Source of the DNA: Fictibacillus phosphorivorans
GTDB lineage: Bacteria; Bacillota; Bacilli; Bacillales; Fictibacillaceae
DNA length: 64,000 bases
Direction: 5' to 3'
NCBI RefSeq assembly: GCF_001629705.1
Contig: NZ_CP015378.1
Coordinates: 1,426,001 to 1,490,000, forward strand
Shown here one piece after another: positions 52,326 through 61,376 of the stretch. The translations under genes were made by a program, and so were the position numbers. The first letter of the stretch is position 1. Every line of letters starts with the position of its first letter. The notes beneath the pieces are model-generated. The model made no database searches. It saw only the letters and a program-made list of their open reading frames with translations, and was not told the DNA's origin.

Positions 52326-53225
52326 ATGAATACATTCACATTTACATGGTATGTACAAAATGAAGAAGCTCCCGTCCTTTTAAGAGAGTATTTAAAGACG
52401 AAACAGATTTCTAAAGCAGCGCTGACCGATATAAAGTTTCACGGCGGCGCTCTTTTTGTGAACAAAAAAGAAGTAACCGTAAGGACGTTGCTTAATAGTG
52501 GCGACGAGGTGACAGTATGGTTTCCTCCAGAAACAAAGAGCTCTTCAATGAAACCGGAAGATATTCCTTTAGACATTATTTATGAAGATGCACATTTTAT
52601 TGCAGTTCTTAAACCCGCAGGCATGCCAACTATTCCATCGCTTTATCAACCGAATGGTTCACTGGCTTCAGCCATTCTAAACTATTATCAAATAAAAGAT
52701 ATACCTAGTACCTTTCATGCGGTAAACCGATTGGATAAAGACACTTCAGGTATTGTATTAATAGCAAAACATCGATTCGCACATTCACTCATGTCTAAAC
52801 AGCAAAAAGATAAAGTTATAAAGAGGGAATATATTGCTTTTGTTCAAGGTGAATTGAAGGATGAAAGAGGAACGATAGATCGTCCAATTGCTAGAAATCC
52901 AGAGAGCATCATTGAAAGAATGGTAAGTGAAGATGGTAAACGATCCGTCACTCATTACGAAAAGCTGGATTTTGTGCAGAATTCAAACTTTTCTGTTGTG
53001 TCCTTACGATTAGAAACAGGAAGAACACATCAAATTCGAGTACATATGGCTTCGATCGGCCACCCTTTACTTGGAGATGATCTCTATGGCGGGACATTAG
53101 AAATGATTGAGCGCCAGGCTTTGCATAGTGAGAAAACCTCGTTTATCCATCCCTTTACAGAAGAACGGGTCATGTTAGTTGCAGATTTACCTCAAGATAT
53201 GCAACAACTTTGGAAACACCGATAA
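52326..53225 (+). CDS. yjbO: RluA-family pseudouridine synthase (YjbO)
   Basis: Isomerises uridine in rRNA or tRNA. ATG at 52326 (GGAG 6 bases upstream inside nadK) gives 299 residues. Catalytic block VNRLDKDTSGIVLIAK carries the Asp. N-terminal S4-like RNA-binding part (ISKAALTDIKFHGGALFVN) and GRTHQIRVHMASIGHPLLGD follow. The longer frame from 52263 overlaps nadK and is rejected. Exact RNA site unknown. Last gene of its operon. Confidence 0.92.
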   Translation: MNTFTFTWYVQNEEAPVLLREYLKTKQISKAALTDIKFHGGALFVNKKEVTVRTLLNSGDEVTVWFPPETKSSSMKPEDIPLDIIYEDAHFIAVLKPAGMPTIPSLYQPNGSLASAILNYYQIKDIPSTFHAVNRLDKDTSGIVLIAKHRFAHSLMSKQQKDKVIKREYIAFVQGELKDERGTIDRPIARNPESIIERMVSEDGKRSVTHYEKLDFVQNSNFSVVSLRLETGRTHQIRVHMASIGHPLLGDDLYGGTLEMIERQALHSEKTSFIHPFTEERVMLVADLPQDMQQLWKHR

Positions 53226-53244
53226 ATCAAATCAAAATCACGTA

Positions 53245-53286
53245 AAAGAGGAGTGCTGCCTATAGGCTGAGCACTCCTCTTTTTTA
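53245..53286. terminator. Bidirectional terminator, yjbO / prpE
   Basis: Perfect stem AAGAGGAGTGCT/AGCACTCCTCTT with T runs. Confidence 0.9.
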
Positions 53287-54024
53287 ATCGTGGAAAGATC
53301 GGAATTTTTCAGGAACATAAGGCAAGGTTGAAGGGACGCTTATTGTCTCCATTTCAGGATATCGAAGCGCGCTCAACTTACCACCAAATACGCATCCTGT
53401 ATCAATGTTCCAAGTGTTATGAATATGCCGAACTTCTTCAACAGGGGTATGTCCATAAACGATAGTGATTTTTCCAGAGTGGTTTTTCGCCCAATCTCTT
53501 CGTACAGGGGTTCCGTCAGGATTAGACTCTCCTGTAATATCTCCATAAAGAACGAATGTCTTCACTTTATTATGGAACTGACCTACATAATCTTCTCGTA
53601 TGCCAGCATGAGCTACGACTAACTTTCCTTGATCGAGATGTAGATAAAGAGGTGCATTTTCATAAAGGGTACAAAATTGGTCTCTCACTTTTTGTCTTTC
53701 ACTAGAAGAGAGCCTGTTAAGTTCTGCAACAGTCGTTTCCAGACCATGTTTGATCTGAACGTTACGTCCTAAAAAATATCGATACAACTTGTTGCAGTGA
53801 TTACCAGGTGAATAAAGAGCTAAATTATTTTGTACAAGCTCATACACATGTTCCATAACTTTTAATGATTCTGGTCCACGGTCCATCAAGTCACCTAAAA
53901 ATACGAGTCTTCGATCATCACTATGTACAGGAAGATTGTTTTTCCAATCGTATCCTAGTTTCTGAACAAGCTCTTTGTATTCTTTAAAACATCCATGAAT
54001 GTCACCTATAATATCGAATTTCAA
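53284..54024 (-). CDS. prpE: Bis(5'-nucleosyl)-tetraphosphatase PrpE
   Basis: Metallophosphatase of 246 residues, first described as a Ser/Thr-type phosphatase hydrolysing Ap4A in B. subtilis. Metal motifs: GDIHGC at 6-11, [22 protein letters not shown] and VAHAGI; final GHTP near 190 and [11 protein letters not shown]. It has a role in spore germination in B. subtilis. Start ATG is preceded by GGTGATC, a moderate ribosome site. Confidence 0.93.
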   Translation of the reverse strand: MKFDIIGDIHGCFKEYKELVQKLGYDWKNNLPVHSDDRRLVFLGDLMDRGPESLKVMEHVYELVQNNLALYSPGNHCNKLYRYFLGRNVQIKHGLETTVAELNRLSSSERQKVRDQFCTLYENAPLYLHLDQGKLVVAHAGIREDYVGQFHNKVKTFVLYGDITGESNPDGTPVRRDWAKNHSGKITIVYGHTPVEEVRHIHNTWNIDTGCVFGGKLSALRYPEMETISVPSTLPYVPEKFRSFHD

Positions 54025-54061
54025 ATTTGATCACCTCACAATCATTAGGATACTTCAAAGA

Positions 54062-54091
54062 CAAAAGAAAAACACCTGATAATATCAGGTG
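54062..54091 (-). terminator. Terminator of the SEDS gene
   Basis: Stem CACCTGATA/TATCAGGTG directly after the stop codon; T-rich end on the minus strand. Confidence 0.8.
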
Positions 54092-55249
54092 CTATTCAAA
54101 CATATATTTTGTGGTCCTCGACCGAACATTTAGAACGAGGCCAAAGGCGATCATGTAAGCGAGAATCGAACTTCCTCCGTAACTGATAAACGGTAGGGGA
54201 ATACCTGTGATCGGCATAACTTGAATGTTCATGCCAATGTTCTGAAACACCTGGAAAGTTAGCATGCCAATTACGCCTGCGCATAAATAACTTCCAAAAG
54301 CTTCATTACTTTCTAGAGCGGTATTGATCATTCTGTAAACCATCAAGAAGAATAGGGAGATAACGATACTCGTTCCGAAGAAACCAAATTCCTCACCGAT
54401 GATGGAGAAGATAAAATCAGTTTGTGCTTCCGGAAGGTAAACGGAACCTTCTGTAAAACCTTTTCCGAAGAGCATCCCACTACCGATCGCAAGTAATGCG
54501 TTTCTTGTATGGTATCCAGCATCTTTGTGTTCATAAGGCTCAAGCCAAGCATAGAATCGGTTAAGCTGATATTGATCAAGAATGTGATCAACAAAAAATT
54601 GTGGAAAGGTAAAATATATCCAAACTAGGATTGATATGAACAAGATAAAGGAAAGAATAAGGATAACAATGATTCTCCATCGTATACCTGATACAAGTAA
54701 AAGGCTACCTGTGATCGCCATGAATACAAGACTCGTACCTAAGTCAGGCTGCATCAGAACTAAAAGTGTAGGTAAACCAGCGATTAAAGCAATTTTCCCT
54801 AGCAATAAAAGGTCTTCATGCAATGAGCGAACAATATACTTCTCATTATGAGTAGCAATTGTGTTGGCGATGGCAATAACTAGAGCTACTTTTACAAGTT
54901 CGGAAGGCTGCAATGCAAAAGGACCGAACCTATACCAGCTCTGCGCACCATTGATATTTGGAACGATGCTCTCAGGAGCGACTAGAATACCAAGCAGTAA
55001 CAGGATACCGAACCCATATACGTACCAAGATAATTTTCTGAACTGATCGAAATCTAATACCATAACACCGACTACTGCGATTCCACCGATAAAGTACCAA
55101 ACGAGTTGCTTTATGACGAAATTGCTGCCGTATTGATCCATCATCTGTGCGCTATAGATGGCAACGCAGCTCGTGATGACCATTAAGAACAATAGAAACA
55201 AAAGATTGTAATCGAGTTGCTGCCATGGTGACTTGTGGTTATTTTGCAT
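54092..55249 (-). CDS. SEDS-family protein, RodA/FtsW/SpoVE type
   Basis: Peptidoglycan glycosyltransferase of the SEDS family, 385 residues from ATG 55249 (GGAG 9 bases upstream). About ten helices. Family residues: VPNINGAQSWYRFGPFALQPSEL in broken form INGAQSWYRFG, MQPDLGTSLVF, LLAIGSGMLFGKGF, and PEAQTDFIFSIIGEEFGFFG which favours RodA. End: GIPLPFISYGGSSI. A class B PBP partner is not in the window. In B. subtilis prpE and yjbQ are adjacent, so this gene is an addition here. It may serve elongation or sporulation; not decided. Confidence 0.9.
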   Translation of the reverse strand: MQNNHKSPWQQLDYNLLFLLFLMVITSCVAIYSAQMMDQYGSNFVIKQLVWYFIGGIAVVGVMVLDFDQFRKLSWYVYGFGILLLLGILVAPESIVPNINGAQSWYRFGPFALQPSELVKVALVIAIANTIATHNEKYIVRSLHEDLLLLGKIALIAGLPTLLVLMQPDLGTSLVFMAITGSLLLVSGIRWRIIVILILSFILFISILVWIYFTFPQFFVDHILDQYQLNRFYAWLEPYEHKDAGYHTRNALLAIGSGMLFGKGFTEGSVYLPEAQTDFIFSIIGEEFGFFGTSIVISLFFLMVYRMINTALESNEAFGSYLCAGVIGMLTFQVFQNIGMNIQVMPITGIPLPFISYGGSSILAYMIAFGLVLNVRSRTTKYMFE

Positions 55250-55398
55250 GTGGATCGACTCCTTAAAGTAAAACAATAACATGTATTATCTTACCTAAAA
55301 ACAGTGGGTTTGCAAATCATTTTGAGTATAATCGTTTGACATTTCTTTTTCTGCTTTACTATAGTAAACCAATAATCTAAAGAAACGACGGAGGTTTT

Positions 55399-57240
55399 AT
55401 GGAAGAACATGCATCGTTTACTTCATTAGTATTAGTCATTCTTACAGCATTTTTTGTTCCTATTCTGCTAAACAAATTTCGGTTGCGGGTCATACCCGTA
55501 GTCGTAGCTGAAATTATTGTAGGAATTATTCTAGGGAAGAGCGGTTTTGATGTCGTTCATTCAGACGCATGGCTTGAGATTTTATCCGTACTTGGCTTTA
55601 TCTTCTTAATGTTTTTAAGTGGTCTTGAGATTGATTTTAGTATCTTTGCGGGGGAAGCTAATTCTAAGAAAAAGAAAGAAAAGAAAGAACCGAATCGACT
55701 TGTTGTTTCAAGTATCATCTTTCTCTTCATTTTGATCTTATCTTATGGATTATCTCTTTTATTTGTTTGGGGCGGGTTTACTGAGAGTGCATTCTTTATG
55801 ACACTTGTGATCTCGACCATCTCACTAGGAGTAGTCGTACCCACGTTAAAAGAAGAAAAGCTTTCTAAAACGACGATTGGTCAAATCATCTTGCTTGTTG
55901 CAGTCATTGCAGATCTCGTAACCATGATTCTTCTTGCTCTCTTTGTTTCAATGGAATCGGGAGATCCGAGCAGAATGTGGTTGTTACTTATTCTTTTTGC
56001 AGCGGGTATTCTATTGTACTTTATCGGAAAACAGATGAGGAATCGTTCTTTTTTAGATACCATGTCAAAAGGAACCATACAGTTAGATACAAGAGCGGTA
56101 TTCACTTTGATTATCGTCTTAGTCGGACTTTCTGAATCTGTAGGAGCTGAGAATATATTAGGTGCTTTCTTAGCTGGTGTTCTCGTTTCTCTTCTTTCAC
56201 CGAATAAACAACTTGTTCATAAACTCGATTCTTTTGGTTATGGATTTTTAATTCCTATCTTTTTTGTCATGGTAGGGGTGGAGCTCGATATTCGTTCCAT
56301 ATTCGCGGATCCTAAAGCATTAGCGCTCATCCCGTTATTATTAATCGCATTGCTTATTTCTAAGTTTTTACCTATTCTTTACCTTAGAAAATGGTACGAC
56401 TGGAAAACCGTAACGGCTGCAGGTTTCTTATTAACTTCAACTCTATCTTTGGTGATCGCAGCTGCAAAGATTGGTGAACGAATCAATGTGATCGATGCCC
56501 GTACTTCATCCGCATTGATCTTAACTGCTGTTATTAGTGCCATCATTACACCTATCTTCTTTAAAAAGCTGTTTCCTAAAAAAGAGGAACAGGAAGCTGG
56601 GAAAGAACAGCTTGTATTTGTTGGAGCGAATCAGTTTACGCTACCGTTAATAACAGAGCTCGATCAATCACGATTCGAGTATCGTTTATATCACACGAAA
56701 CAAGAAGAAAAAGATCAAAAACAATTGGATAGCTTTAAAATTCAAGAATTGGATGATTACGAAACAACAACATTAATCCAAGAGAATGTTTTTGATACAG
56801 ATATTATTGTGCTGGCAACAGGAAGCGATGAAACGAATGAAAACCTTGCTTTGATCGCAAAAGAGGAAGGTGTAGAACGAGTCGTCGCTCGAATTGAGAA
56901 TCCATTAAAGAGAGATGCACTGAAAGAAAAAGGAATTGAAGTGTATTCTGTATACTTTTCTTCTCAAGTGTTGCTAAAAGCGTTAATAGAGAATCCAGCT
57001 GTAGTGGATATTCTTACAACGTCAGATAATAGTCTCAATGAAATTCTTGTTGAAAACAGTGCCTACCACAGAACCGCTTTAAGAAACTTTCCATTCCTTG
57101 GTGATAGCATAATTGTTCGTATCTACCGAGGAAAAGAGTCGATCGTTCCGCACGGTGACACAGAGATTTTATTAGGTGACAAAATGGTTGTGACGGGTAG
57201 TAAGCAACAAGTGTTGCAGATGAGGCAAATATTAGGATAG
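55399..57240 (+). CDS. yjbQ: Monovalent cation:proton antiporter, CPA2 type with RCK domain (YjbQ)
   Basis: Exchanges K+ or Na+ for protons, 613 residues. Twelve or so helices fill residues 1-390, beginning with FTSLVLVILTAFFVPIL and including LGFIFLMFLSGLEIDF and GVVVPTLKEEK. Residues about 398-515 form a TrkA-N/RCK-like domain, although the Rossmann glycine motif is degenerate (VFVGANQFTLPL). Residues 530-613 are a TrkA-C domain (GDTEILLGDKMVVTGS). Matches YjbQ position and length. Nucleotide control is inferred. Confidence 0.9.
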   Translation: MEEHASFTSLVLVILTAFFVPILLNKFRLRVIPVVVAEIIVGIILGKSGFDVVHSDAWLEILSVLGFIFLMFLSGLEIDFSIFAGEANSKKKKEKKEPNRLVVSSIIFLFILILSYGLSLLFVWGGFTESAFFMTLVISTISLGVVVPTLKEEKLSKTTIGQIILLVAVIADLVTMILLALFVSMESGDPSRMWLLLILFAAGILLYFIGKQMRNRSFLDTMSKGTIQLDTRAVFTLIIVLVGLSESVGAENILGAFLAGVLVSLLSPNKQLVHKLDSFGYGFLIPIFFVMVGVELDIRSIFADPKALALIPLLLIALLISKFLPILYLRKWYDWKTVTAAGFLLTSTLSLVIAAAKIGERINVIDARTSSALILTAVISAIITPIFFKKLFPKKEEQEAGKEQLVFVGANQFTLPLITELDQSRFEYRLYHTKQEEKDQKQLDSFKIQELDDYETTTLIQENVFDTDIIVLATGSDETNENLALIAKEEGVERVVARIENPLKRDALKEKGIEVYSVYFSSQVLLKALIENPAVVDILTTSDNSLNEILVENSAYHRTALRNFPFLGDSIIVRIYRGKESIVPHGDTEILLGDKMVVTGSKQQVLQMRQILG

Positions 57241-57243
57241 ATG

Positions 57244-57278
57244 AAAAAGTGCTGACTGAGAAAGTCAGTACTTTTTTT
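57244..57278 (+). terminator. Terminator of yjbQ
   Basis: Stem AAAAGTGCTGAC/GTCAGTACTTTT with one mismatch (G-T) and T run. Confidence 0.85.
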
Positions 57279-57362
57279 GTTTGCAATTAAAAAAGATTCT
57301 GCCTAATTTACTAGGAAAATGTGCATGATAAATGAAACGATAAAAATAGGAGTTGAAATAAA

Positions 57363-57509
57363 ATGATGCCAGTTGTTCATTGTCCAAAATGCGGAAAAGA
57401 TCATGCTCTTAACCATGAAGTCTTAATCGCTCAGTCGAATCAAAATGTAATCTATCGCTGTGAATCATGCGGTTTCGAAGTGAAAGATATTCAGACTAGT
57501 AAAGGTTAA
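57363..57509 (+). CDS. Small zinc-ribbon protein (48 aa)
   Basis: ATG at 57363 after GGAG (10 bases). The product carries two zinc knuckles: CPKC at 7-10 and CESC at 33-36, separated by 22 residues, and ends KDIQTSKG. Typical of a stand-alone zinc ribbon. Located just before the fabI promoter. No named family recognised; could be an RNA- or protein-binding accessory. Too short for standard ORF lists but well supported by motif and ribosome site. Confidence 0.68.
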   Translation: MMPVVHCPKCGKDHALNHEVLIAQSNQNVIYRCESCGFEVKDIQTSKG

Positions 57510-57511
57510 TA

Positions 57512-57559
57512 GTGAAAATCCTCTCTACTTCTGTTATACTAATTAGGACTTGGTACTAA
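57512..57559 (+). promoter_or_regulatory. fabI promoter with FapR-type operator
   Basis: GTGAAA (57512), 17 bases, TATACT (57535), followed two bases later by TTAGGACTTGGTACTAA (57543-57559), one or two changes from the FapR box TTAGTACC-x-GGTACTAA. Same promoter-operator geometry as at fabH. Confidence 0.82.
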
Positions 57560-57610
57560 TAACAAATACTAATAAATAAAATGAACAGATTGATGGGGAG
57601 GAAGCTTTAT

Positions 57611-58390
57611 ATGTATCAACTATCATTAGAAAACAAAACGTTTGTCGTAATGGGTGTTGCGAATAAGAGAAGTATTGCTTGGGGAATTGCACAATCTCTT
57701 TCAAACGCAGGTGCCCGCCTAGTATTTACATATGCAGGTGAAAGATTAGAGAAGAACGTTCGCGATCTAGCAGAATCGTTAGGAAGAAATGACTCAATCG
57801 TTCTTCCATGTGATATTACGAACGATGAAGAAATTAAAAAGACTTTTGCTACATTAAAAGAAGAAGTTGGCGTGATTCACGGTCTTGCTCATTGTATCGC
57901 TTTTGCTAACACAGAAGAGTTAAAAGGCGAGTATTTAAACACAACACGTGAAGGATTCCTTCTTGCTCACAATATTTCATCGTATTCACTCACGGCAGTA
58001 GTTAAAGAAGCTCGTCCTTTAATGACAGAAGGCGGAAGCATCGTGACGCTAACGTATCTTGGAGGAGAAAGAGTAGTTTCTAACTACAACGTTATGGGTG
58101 TTGCTAAAGCTTCATTAGACGCAAGCGTGAAGTATCTTGCAAGTGACGTAGGTAAAGACGGCATACGTGTTAATGCTATTTCAGCTGGACCTATCCGTAC
58201 TCTTGCTGCAAAAGGAATCGGAGACTTTAACTCTGTACTAAAAGAGATCGAAGAAAAATCTCCCCTCCGCAAAGCAAATACGCAAGAAGAAGTTGGAGAT
58301 GCAGCATTGTTCTTAATGAGCGACTTGGCTCGTGGGATCACGGGAGAAATTCTTCATGTGGACAGTGGTTACAACACGATCGCACGATAA
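57611..58390 (+). CDS. fabI: Enoyl-ACP reductase FabI
   Basis: NADH/NADPH-dependent reductase for the last step of fatty acid elongation, and the triclosan target. ATG at 57611 (GGGGAGG 9 bases upstream) gives 259 residues. GVANKRSIAWGIAQSL is the divergent nucleotide loop typical of FabI; the catalytic Tyr-x6-Lys is in SNYNVMGVAKAS. ISAGPIRTLAAKGI follows. The frame back to 57581 is disfavoured. Under a FapR-type operator. Confidence 0.96.
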   Translation: MYQLSLENKTFVVMGVANKRSIAWGIAQSLSNAGARLVFTYAGERLEKNVRDLAESLGRNDSIVLPCDITNDEEIKKTFATLKEEVGVIHGLAHCIAFANTEELKGEYLNTTREGFLLAHNISSYSLTAVVKEARPLMTEGGSIVTLTYLGGERVVSNYNVMGVAKASLDASVKYLASDVGKDGIRVNAISAGPIRTLAAKGIGDFNSVLKEIEEKSPLRKANTQEEVGDAALFLMSDLARGITGEILHVDSGYNTIAR

Positions 58391-58396
58391 AATATT

Positions 58397-58444
58397 GAAA
58401 AAAACCCCTTCGAAGGCTCACAATGGGCTCCGAAGGGGTTTTTT
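58397..58444 (+). terminator. Terminator of fabI
   Basis: Stem AAAAACCCCTTCG/CGAAGGGGTTTTT with a large loop and T run. Confidence 0.88.
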
Positions 58445-58500
58445 GACGTTTTACCTTGCTCTCAATGGGAAGGTAAAGCGTTTGGTAATTGCAGTCTCTA

Positions 58501-58881
58501 TTAACCTAGAGCTCCTGCGCCGTTTCCGTTAGTAGTTTGTGGTACGCATACGATACCACAAATGCAGCGACAGTCGATTACAAACGTTTGGTTTAAACCA
58601 GTCGTTGCATCCAAGTAAGAGAATACTGCACAGCTGCTGTCGTCGTCAAAACGAACTAATGTAAAGATTGTAGGTGTAGTTTCTCCACCAAGAGAAAGAG
58701 GTGTAGAAGCACCTTTCAATACGATTAGAAGTCGTTGCTGAGCAGCCATGCTGCAGAAATTACCGTTTGTGTTTGCGATGTTATGCAATAACTCACATAC
58801 ACAAGACTTGTTTCTTGACCGTGATCCACCTGCAGCTTCTCCATTTCCGCCACAGCAAGATCCTTTAAATAGGCTAGACAT
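58501..58881 (-). CDS. Spore coat protein, CotY/CotZ/ExsY family
   Basis: Cys-rich structural protein of 126 residues (about 9 Cys). SCVCELLHNIANTNGNFC at the N-terminus and FDDDSSCAVFSYLD ... FVIDCRCICGIVCV at the C-terminus follow the CotY/CotZ/ExsY pattern, in which disulfides cross-link the spore crust or exosporium. Gly/Asn-rich ends are typical. GGAGG precedes ATG at about 8 bases. In B. subtilis cotZ/cotY lie just after fabI, the same location. Expected to be made late in the mother cell. Confidence 0.82.
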   Translation of the reverse strand: MSSLFKGSCCGGNGEAAGGSRSRNKSCVCELLHNIANTNGNFCSMAAQQRLLIVLKGASTPLSLGGETTPTIFTLVRFDDDSSCAVFSYLDATTGLNQTFVIDCRCICGIVCVPQTTNGNGAGALG

Positions 58882-59155
58882 TTAATTGCCTCCTTATAGA
58901 TTAGATACATGTACCTGACCGTTTCATCAGGGTTAATATACTATATTAAAGCAGGCTAGTATTTGCATGAGACATGTACCTAGTTAATGCCCAATCTTCT
59001 AGAAATAGTTATCAGCCCTTTCTTCCAAACTTCTAAAATTTCCGCTCATTTAGTAGTCGATTATCTATGCACGATTTGTAAAATTTCATATCTATATATA
59101 AAGCTAGTACAAATTTTGGCTGGCTTGTTTTATTCCTGAAGGGAGAAAGATTTAT

Positions 59156-59389
59156 ATGGCGATTTTTGGAACACAAAACTTAAGAGCGAGATTGATTCAA
59201 ATTGCAAGATTGACTACGAATATTGATGTAATTTACGTACCAGCAACACAAGTAGAAGATGCACCAGACTTAACTGGAGTTACCATTACTGAGGTACAAG
59301 CTGACTTTATTATTGTTAATGATGGTACTACGAACTATTTAGTACCAATTGACAAAATCATTACAGTTCAAGACACAGCAGTTATCTAA
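59156..59389 (+). CDS. Small beta-rich spore-surface-type protein (DUF2642-like), copy 1
   Basis: A 77-residue soluble protein: MAIFGTQNLRARLIQIARLT, then VTITEVQADFIIVND and TTNYLVPIDKIITVQ. The alternation of hydrophobic residues and the V-x-x-D-F-I-I-V / Y-L-V-P-I-x-K-I pattern resembles DUF2642-type proteins found on Bacillus spores; recalled, not searched. GGGAG lies before the ATG. It is followed 28 bases later by a related gene, forming a pair divergent from the coat gene. Confidence 0.6.
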   Translation: MAIFGTQNLRARLIQIARLTTNIDVIYVPATQVEDAPDLTGVTITEVQADFIIVNDGTTNYLVPIDKIITVQDTAVI

Positions 59390-59417
59390 TTTTAGTAAGA
59401 AGAGAGGAGTTGGAATA

Positions 59418-59627
59418 GTGGGATTATTATTTAGAAGCATGCTTAGAAATATGCAGGGTACGAATACAGTTATCACTCAAGTATTTACTAAATGTGAAGA
59501 GACTAACCTTTTTGGTGTAACGGTTGTATCGGTACAAGAGAACTTTGTTATTTTTGCAGGTGCAGGTTCTGGTGCTGGATCCGTTTATTATATCCGCATT
59601 GGGGATATTCTCGGTATAGAGCTTTAA
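59418..59627 (+). CDS. Small beta-rich spore-surface-type protein (DUF2642-like), copy 2
   Basis: GTG start at 59418 with GAGGAG 8 bases upstream; 69 residues. MGLLFRSMLRNMQGTNTVIT, then VTVVSVQENFVIFAG and VYYIRIGDILGIEL share the pattern of the upstream protein (V-T-V-x-x-V-Q-x-x-F-V-I and Y-x-I-x-I-x-x-I). The two are likely diverged duplicates. A terminator follows. A longer frame from 59349 overlaps copy 1 and is rejected. Function inferred from location only. Confidence 0.58.
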   Translation: MGLLFRSMLRNMQGTNTVITQVFTKCEETNLFGVTVVSVQENFVIFAGAGSGAGSVYYIRIGDILGIEL

Positions 59628-59636
59628 TCTAACACG

Positions 59637-59664
59637 AAGACTTCATGTTTACATGAAGTCTTTT
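59637..59664 (+). terminator. Terminator after the paired small genes
   Basis: Perfect 12-base stem AAGACTTCATGT/ACATGAAGTCTT with 2-base loop (effectively 4) and T residues. Confidence 0.85.
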
Positions 59665-59688
59665 CAATTTATTTAGAAAGGGTCAAGA

Positions 59689-60621
59689 ATGAGCAAGTTA
59701 AATATACTCTTTATCACAAAAGACACCAGTCGATTTATTGAAAAATCAAGTTTCCATTTGTTTCAACAACTTCAAAGAGATGTGAATGTAGAAGTATGGA
59801 GTGAACATGCTTCTGTACAATATATTCTTTCACACGTTCAAAGGAAACCTGATTTCATATTATTTAATGATATCCATAAGAACTATAGTCCTTTTATAAG
59901 CGGACTTGAGAGTTTAGAGATACCTTCAGGGATGATTGTTCACGATTTGCATTATAATCCTAGACTTCGTGAAAGGATAATGAAATTAGACTGCTTTAAG
60001 GTTTTATTTCCTCATTATAAAGAAGCTTTTATTAAAACGTTTCCTTCATTAGAAGAAAAAATGCACTGGTTCCCACATCATGTGAATGAGGATGTTTTCA
60101 AAGATTATCAACTTATGAAGGAAACAGACCTTTTAATGGTAGGTGCAAACTATCCGCATCTTTATCCTCTTAGAGCTCAGATTATGAAAGAGATGAAAAC
60201 ACTACCTGGAATTAAGACATTCAAGCACCCTGGGTATCGTGATATTCAAAAGTATGAGACAGACATTATCTCAGGCATAGAATATGCAAAAGAGATCAAT
60301 GCGGCAAAGTTGTTTGTTACTTGTGACTCTATCTATCATTATCCGCTTTTAAAGTATTTTGAGGTATTGGCATCAAATACTTTGCTGTTAGCGCCCGGAT
60401 CACCTGAATTACAGTCACTGGGGTTTATAAATGGTCAAACCTTCGTTGAGATTAATAACAATAACTATCAAGAAAAGATCCACTATTATTTAAGTCAAGA
60501 TGAAGAACGCACAGCAATTGCTAAACAAGGATATGAGATGGTTCATAAAAATCATACCTCCAGAGTAAGAGCGAAAGAATTGATCAACAAAATACAAACT
60601 ATACTTGAAAGGAAAAATTAA
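59689..60621 (+). CDS. CgeB-like glycosyltransferase
   Basis: A 310-residue protein with GT-B-like layout: N-terminal LNILFITKDTSRFIEKSSF and C-terminal FEVLASNTLLLAPGSPELQS followed by a conserved end (ERTAIAKQGYEMVHKNHT), as in CgeB-type (DUF3880/Glyco_trans_1_2) proteins of the spore surface. HWFPHHVNEDVF is the typical linker. No signal peptide. The next glycosyltransferase starts immediately after its stop. Donor and acceptor unknown. AGAAAGGG precedes ATG. Confidence 0.8.
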   Translation: MSKLNILFITKDTSRFIEKSSFHLFQQLQRDVNVEVWSEHASVQYILSHVQRKPDFILFNDIHKNYSPFISGLESLEIPSGMIVHDLHYNPRLRERIMKLDCFKVLFPHYKEAFIKTFPSLEEKMHWFPHHVNEDVFKDYQLMKETDLLMVGANYPHLYPLRAQIMKEMKTLPGIKTFKHPGYRDIQKYETDIISGIEYAKEINAAKLFVTCDSIYHYPLLKYFEVLASNTLLLAPGSPELQSLGFINGQTFVEINNNNYQEKIHYYLSQDEERTAIAKQGYEMVHKNHTSRVRAKELINKIQTILERKN

Positions 60622-61341
60622 ATGGATAAAGTAACAATTATTATCCCTTTTTACAACTGTACTTATATTTCACATGCGATACAAAGTGCGTTGAATCAAA
60701 CGTACAGAAATATTGAGATCATTGTCGTAAACGACGGATCGATTCAACATAACGAGAAATTAGAACGTTTTAGAGATCAAGTAACCATCATCTCAAAAAC
60801 CAATGGCGGAACGGCAAGTGCATTAAATGCTGGCCTACAAGCTGCTAGTGGTGATTTTATTTGCTGGTTAAGTTCTGATGACATCTTTCTTCCGCAAAAA
60901 GTAGAACTTCAGGTAGCTTTTATGAAAGAGGTAGGGGCATTAATCAGCAGTACAAACTTCAAACTTATGAATGAGGATAACGTACTTACCAGTTCGACGC
61001 TAGGTTTTGATAATACAGATTATTTAGCTTTTCTTAAAGTAATGAGAAGAAGCTGTGTAATAAACGGCTGTACGGTCATGATGGATAAAAAGCTTATTTC
61101 TCAAATAGGATACTTTGATGAACAGCTTCCAAGTACACAAGATTATGATTATTGGTTACGCGTTCTCTGTTCTGACATCAAATTTTATCATTATAATCAG
61201 CCTCTAACCCATTATCGTGTGCACAGTAAAATGGGTTCAGAGACACGGAAATCGTCAATCGGTAAGGAAGTGAAGCTCGTCTCTAAAAAATACAAAAGAA
61301 TGATGACTCAACAAATTATACAACGAATAAAGAACATGTAA
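60622..61341 (+). CDS. Family 2 glycosyltransferase
   Basis: GT-A fold transferase of 239 residues. TIIIPFYNCTYISHAIQSAL, IIVVNDGS, SKTNGGTASALNAGLQAASG and the DxD-like WLSSDDIF at about 92 are complete; STQDYDYWLRV marks the acceptor side. Starts directly after the CgeB-like stop, so coupled. Likely transfers a sugar onto a spore or cell-surface glycan or protein. Terminator follows. Confidence 0.88.
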   Translation: MDKVTIIIPFYNCTYISHAIQSALNQTYRNIEIIVVNDGSIQHNEKLERFRDQVTIISKTNGGTASALNAGLQAASGDFICWLSSDDIFLPQKVELQVAFMKEVGALISSTNFKLMNEDNVLTSSTLGFDNTDYLAFLKVMRRSCVINGCTVMMDKKLISQIGYFDEQLPSTQDYDYWLRVLCSDIKFYHYNQPLTHYRVHSKMGSETRKSSIGKEVKLVSKKYKRMMTQQIIQRIKNM

Positions 61342-61368
61342 AAAAAGCCCCTGTATGGCGCTTTTTTT
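61341..61368 (+). terminator. Terminator of the glycosyltransferase pair
   Basis: Stem AAAAAGCCCC/GGCGCTTTTT with one mismatch and a T run; convergent to the next gene. Confidence 0.65.
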
Positions 61369-61376
61369 ATTTTTTG

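Noticed and set aside
58905..58985. Direct repeats of ACATGTACCT upstream of the coat gene
   Set aside because: Only two copies of 10 bases; too little to claim an operator or attachment site.
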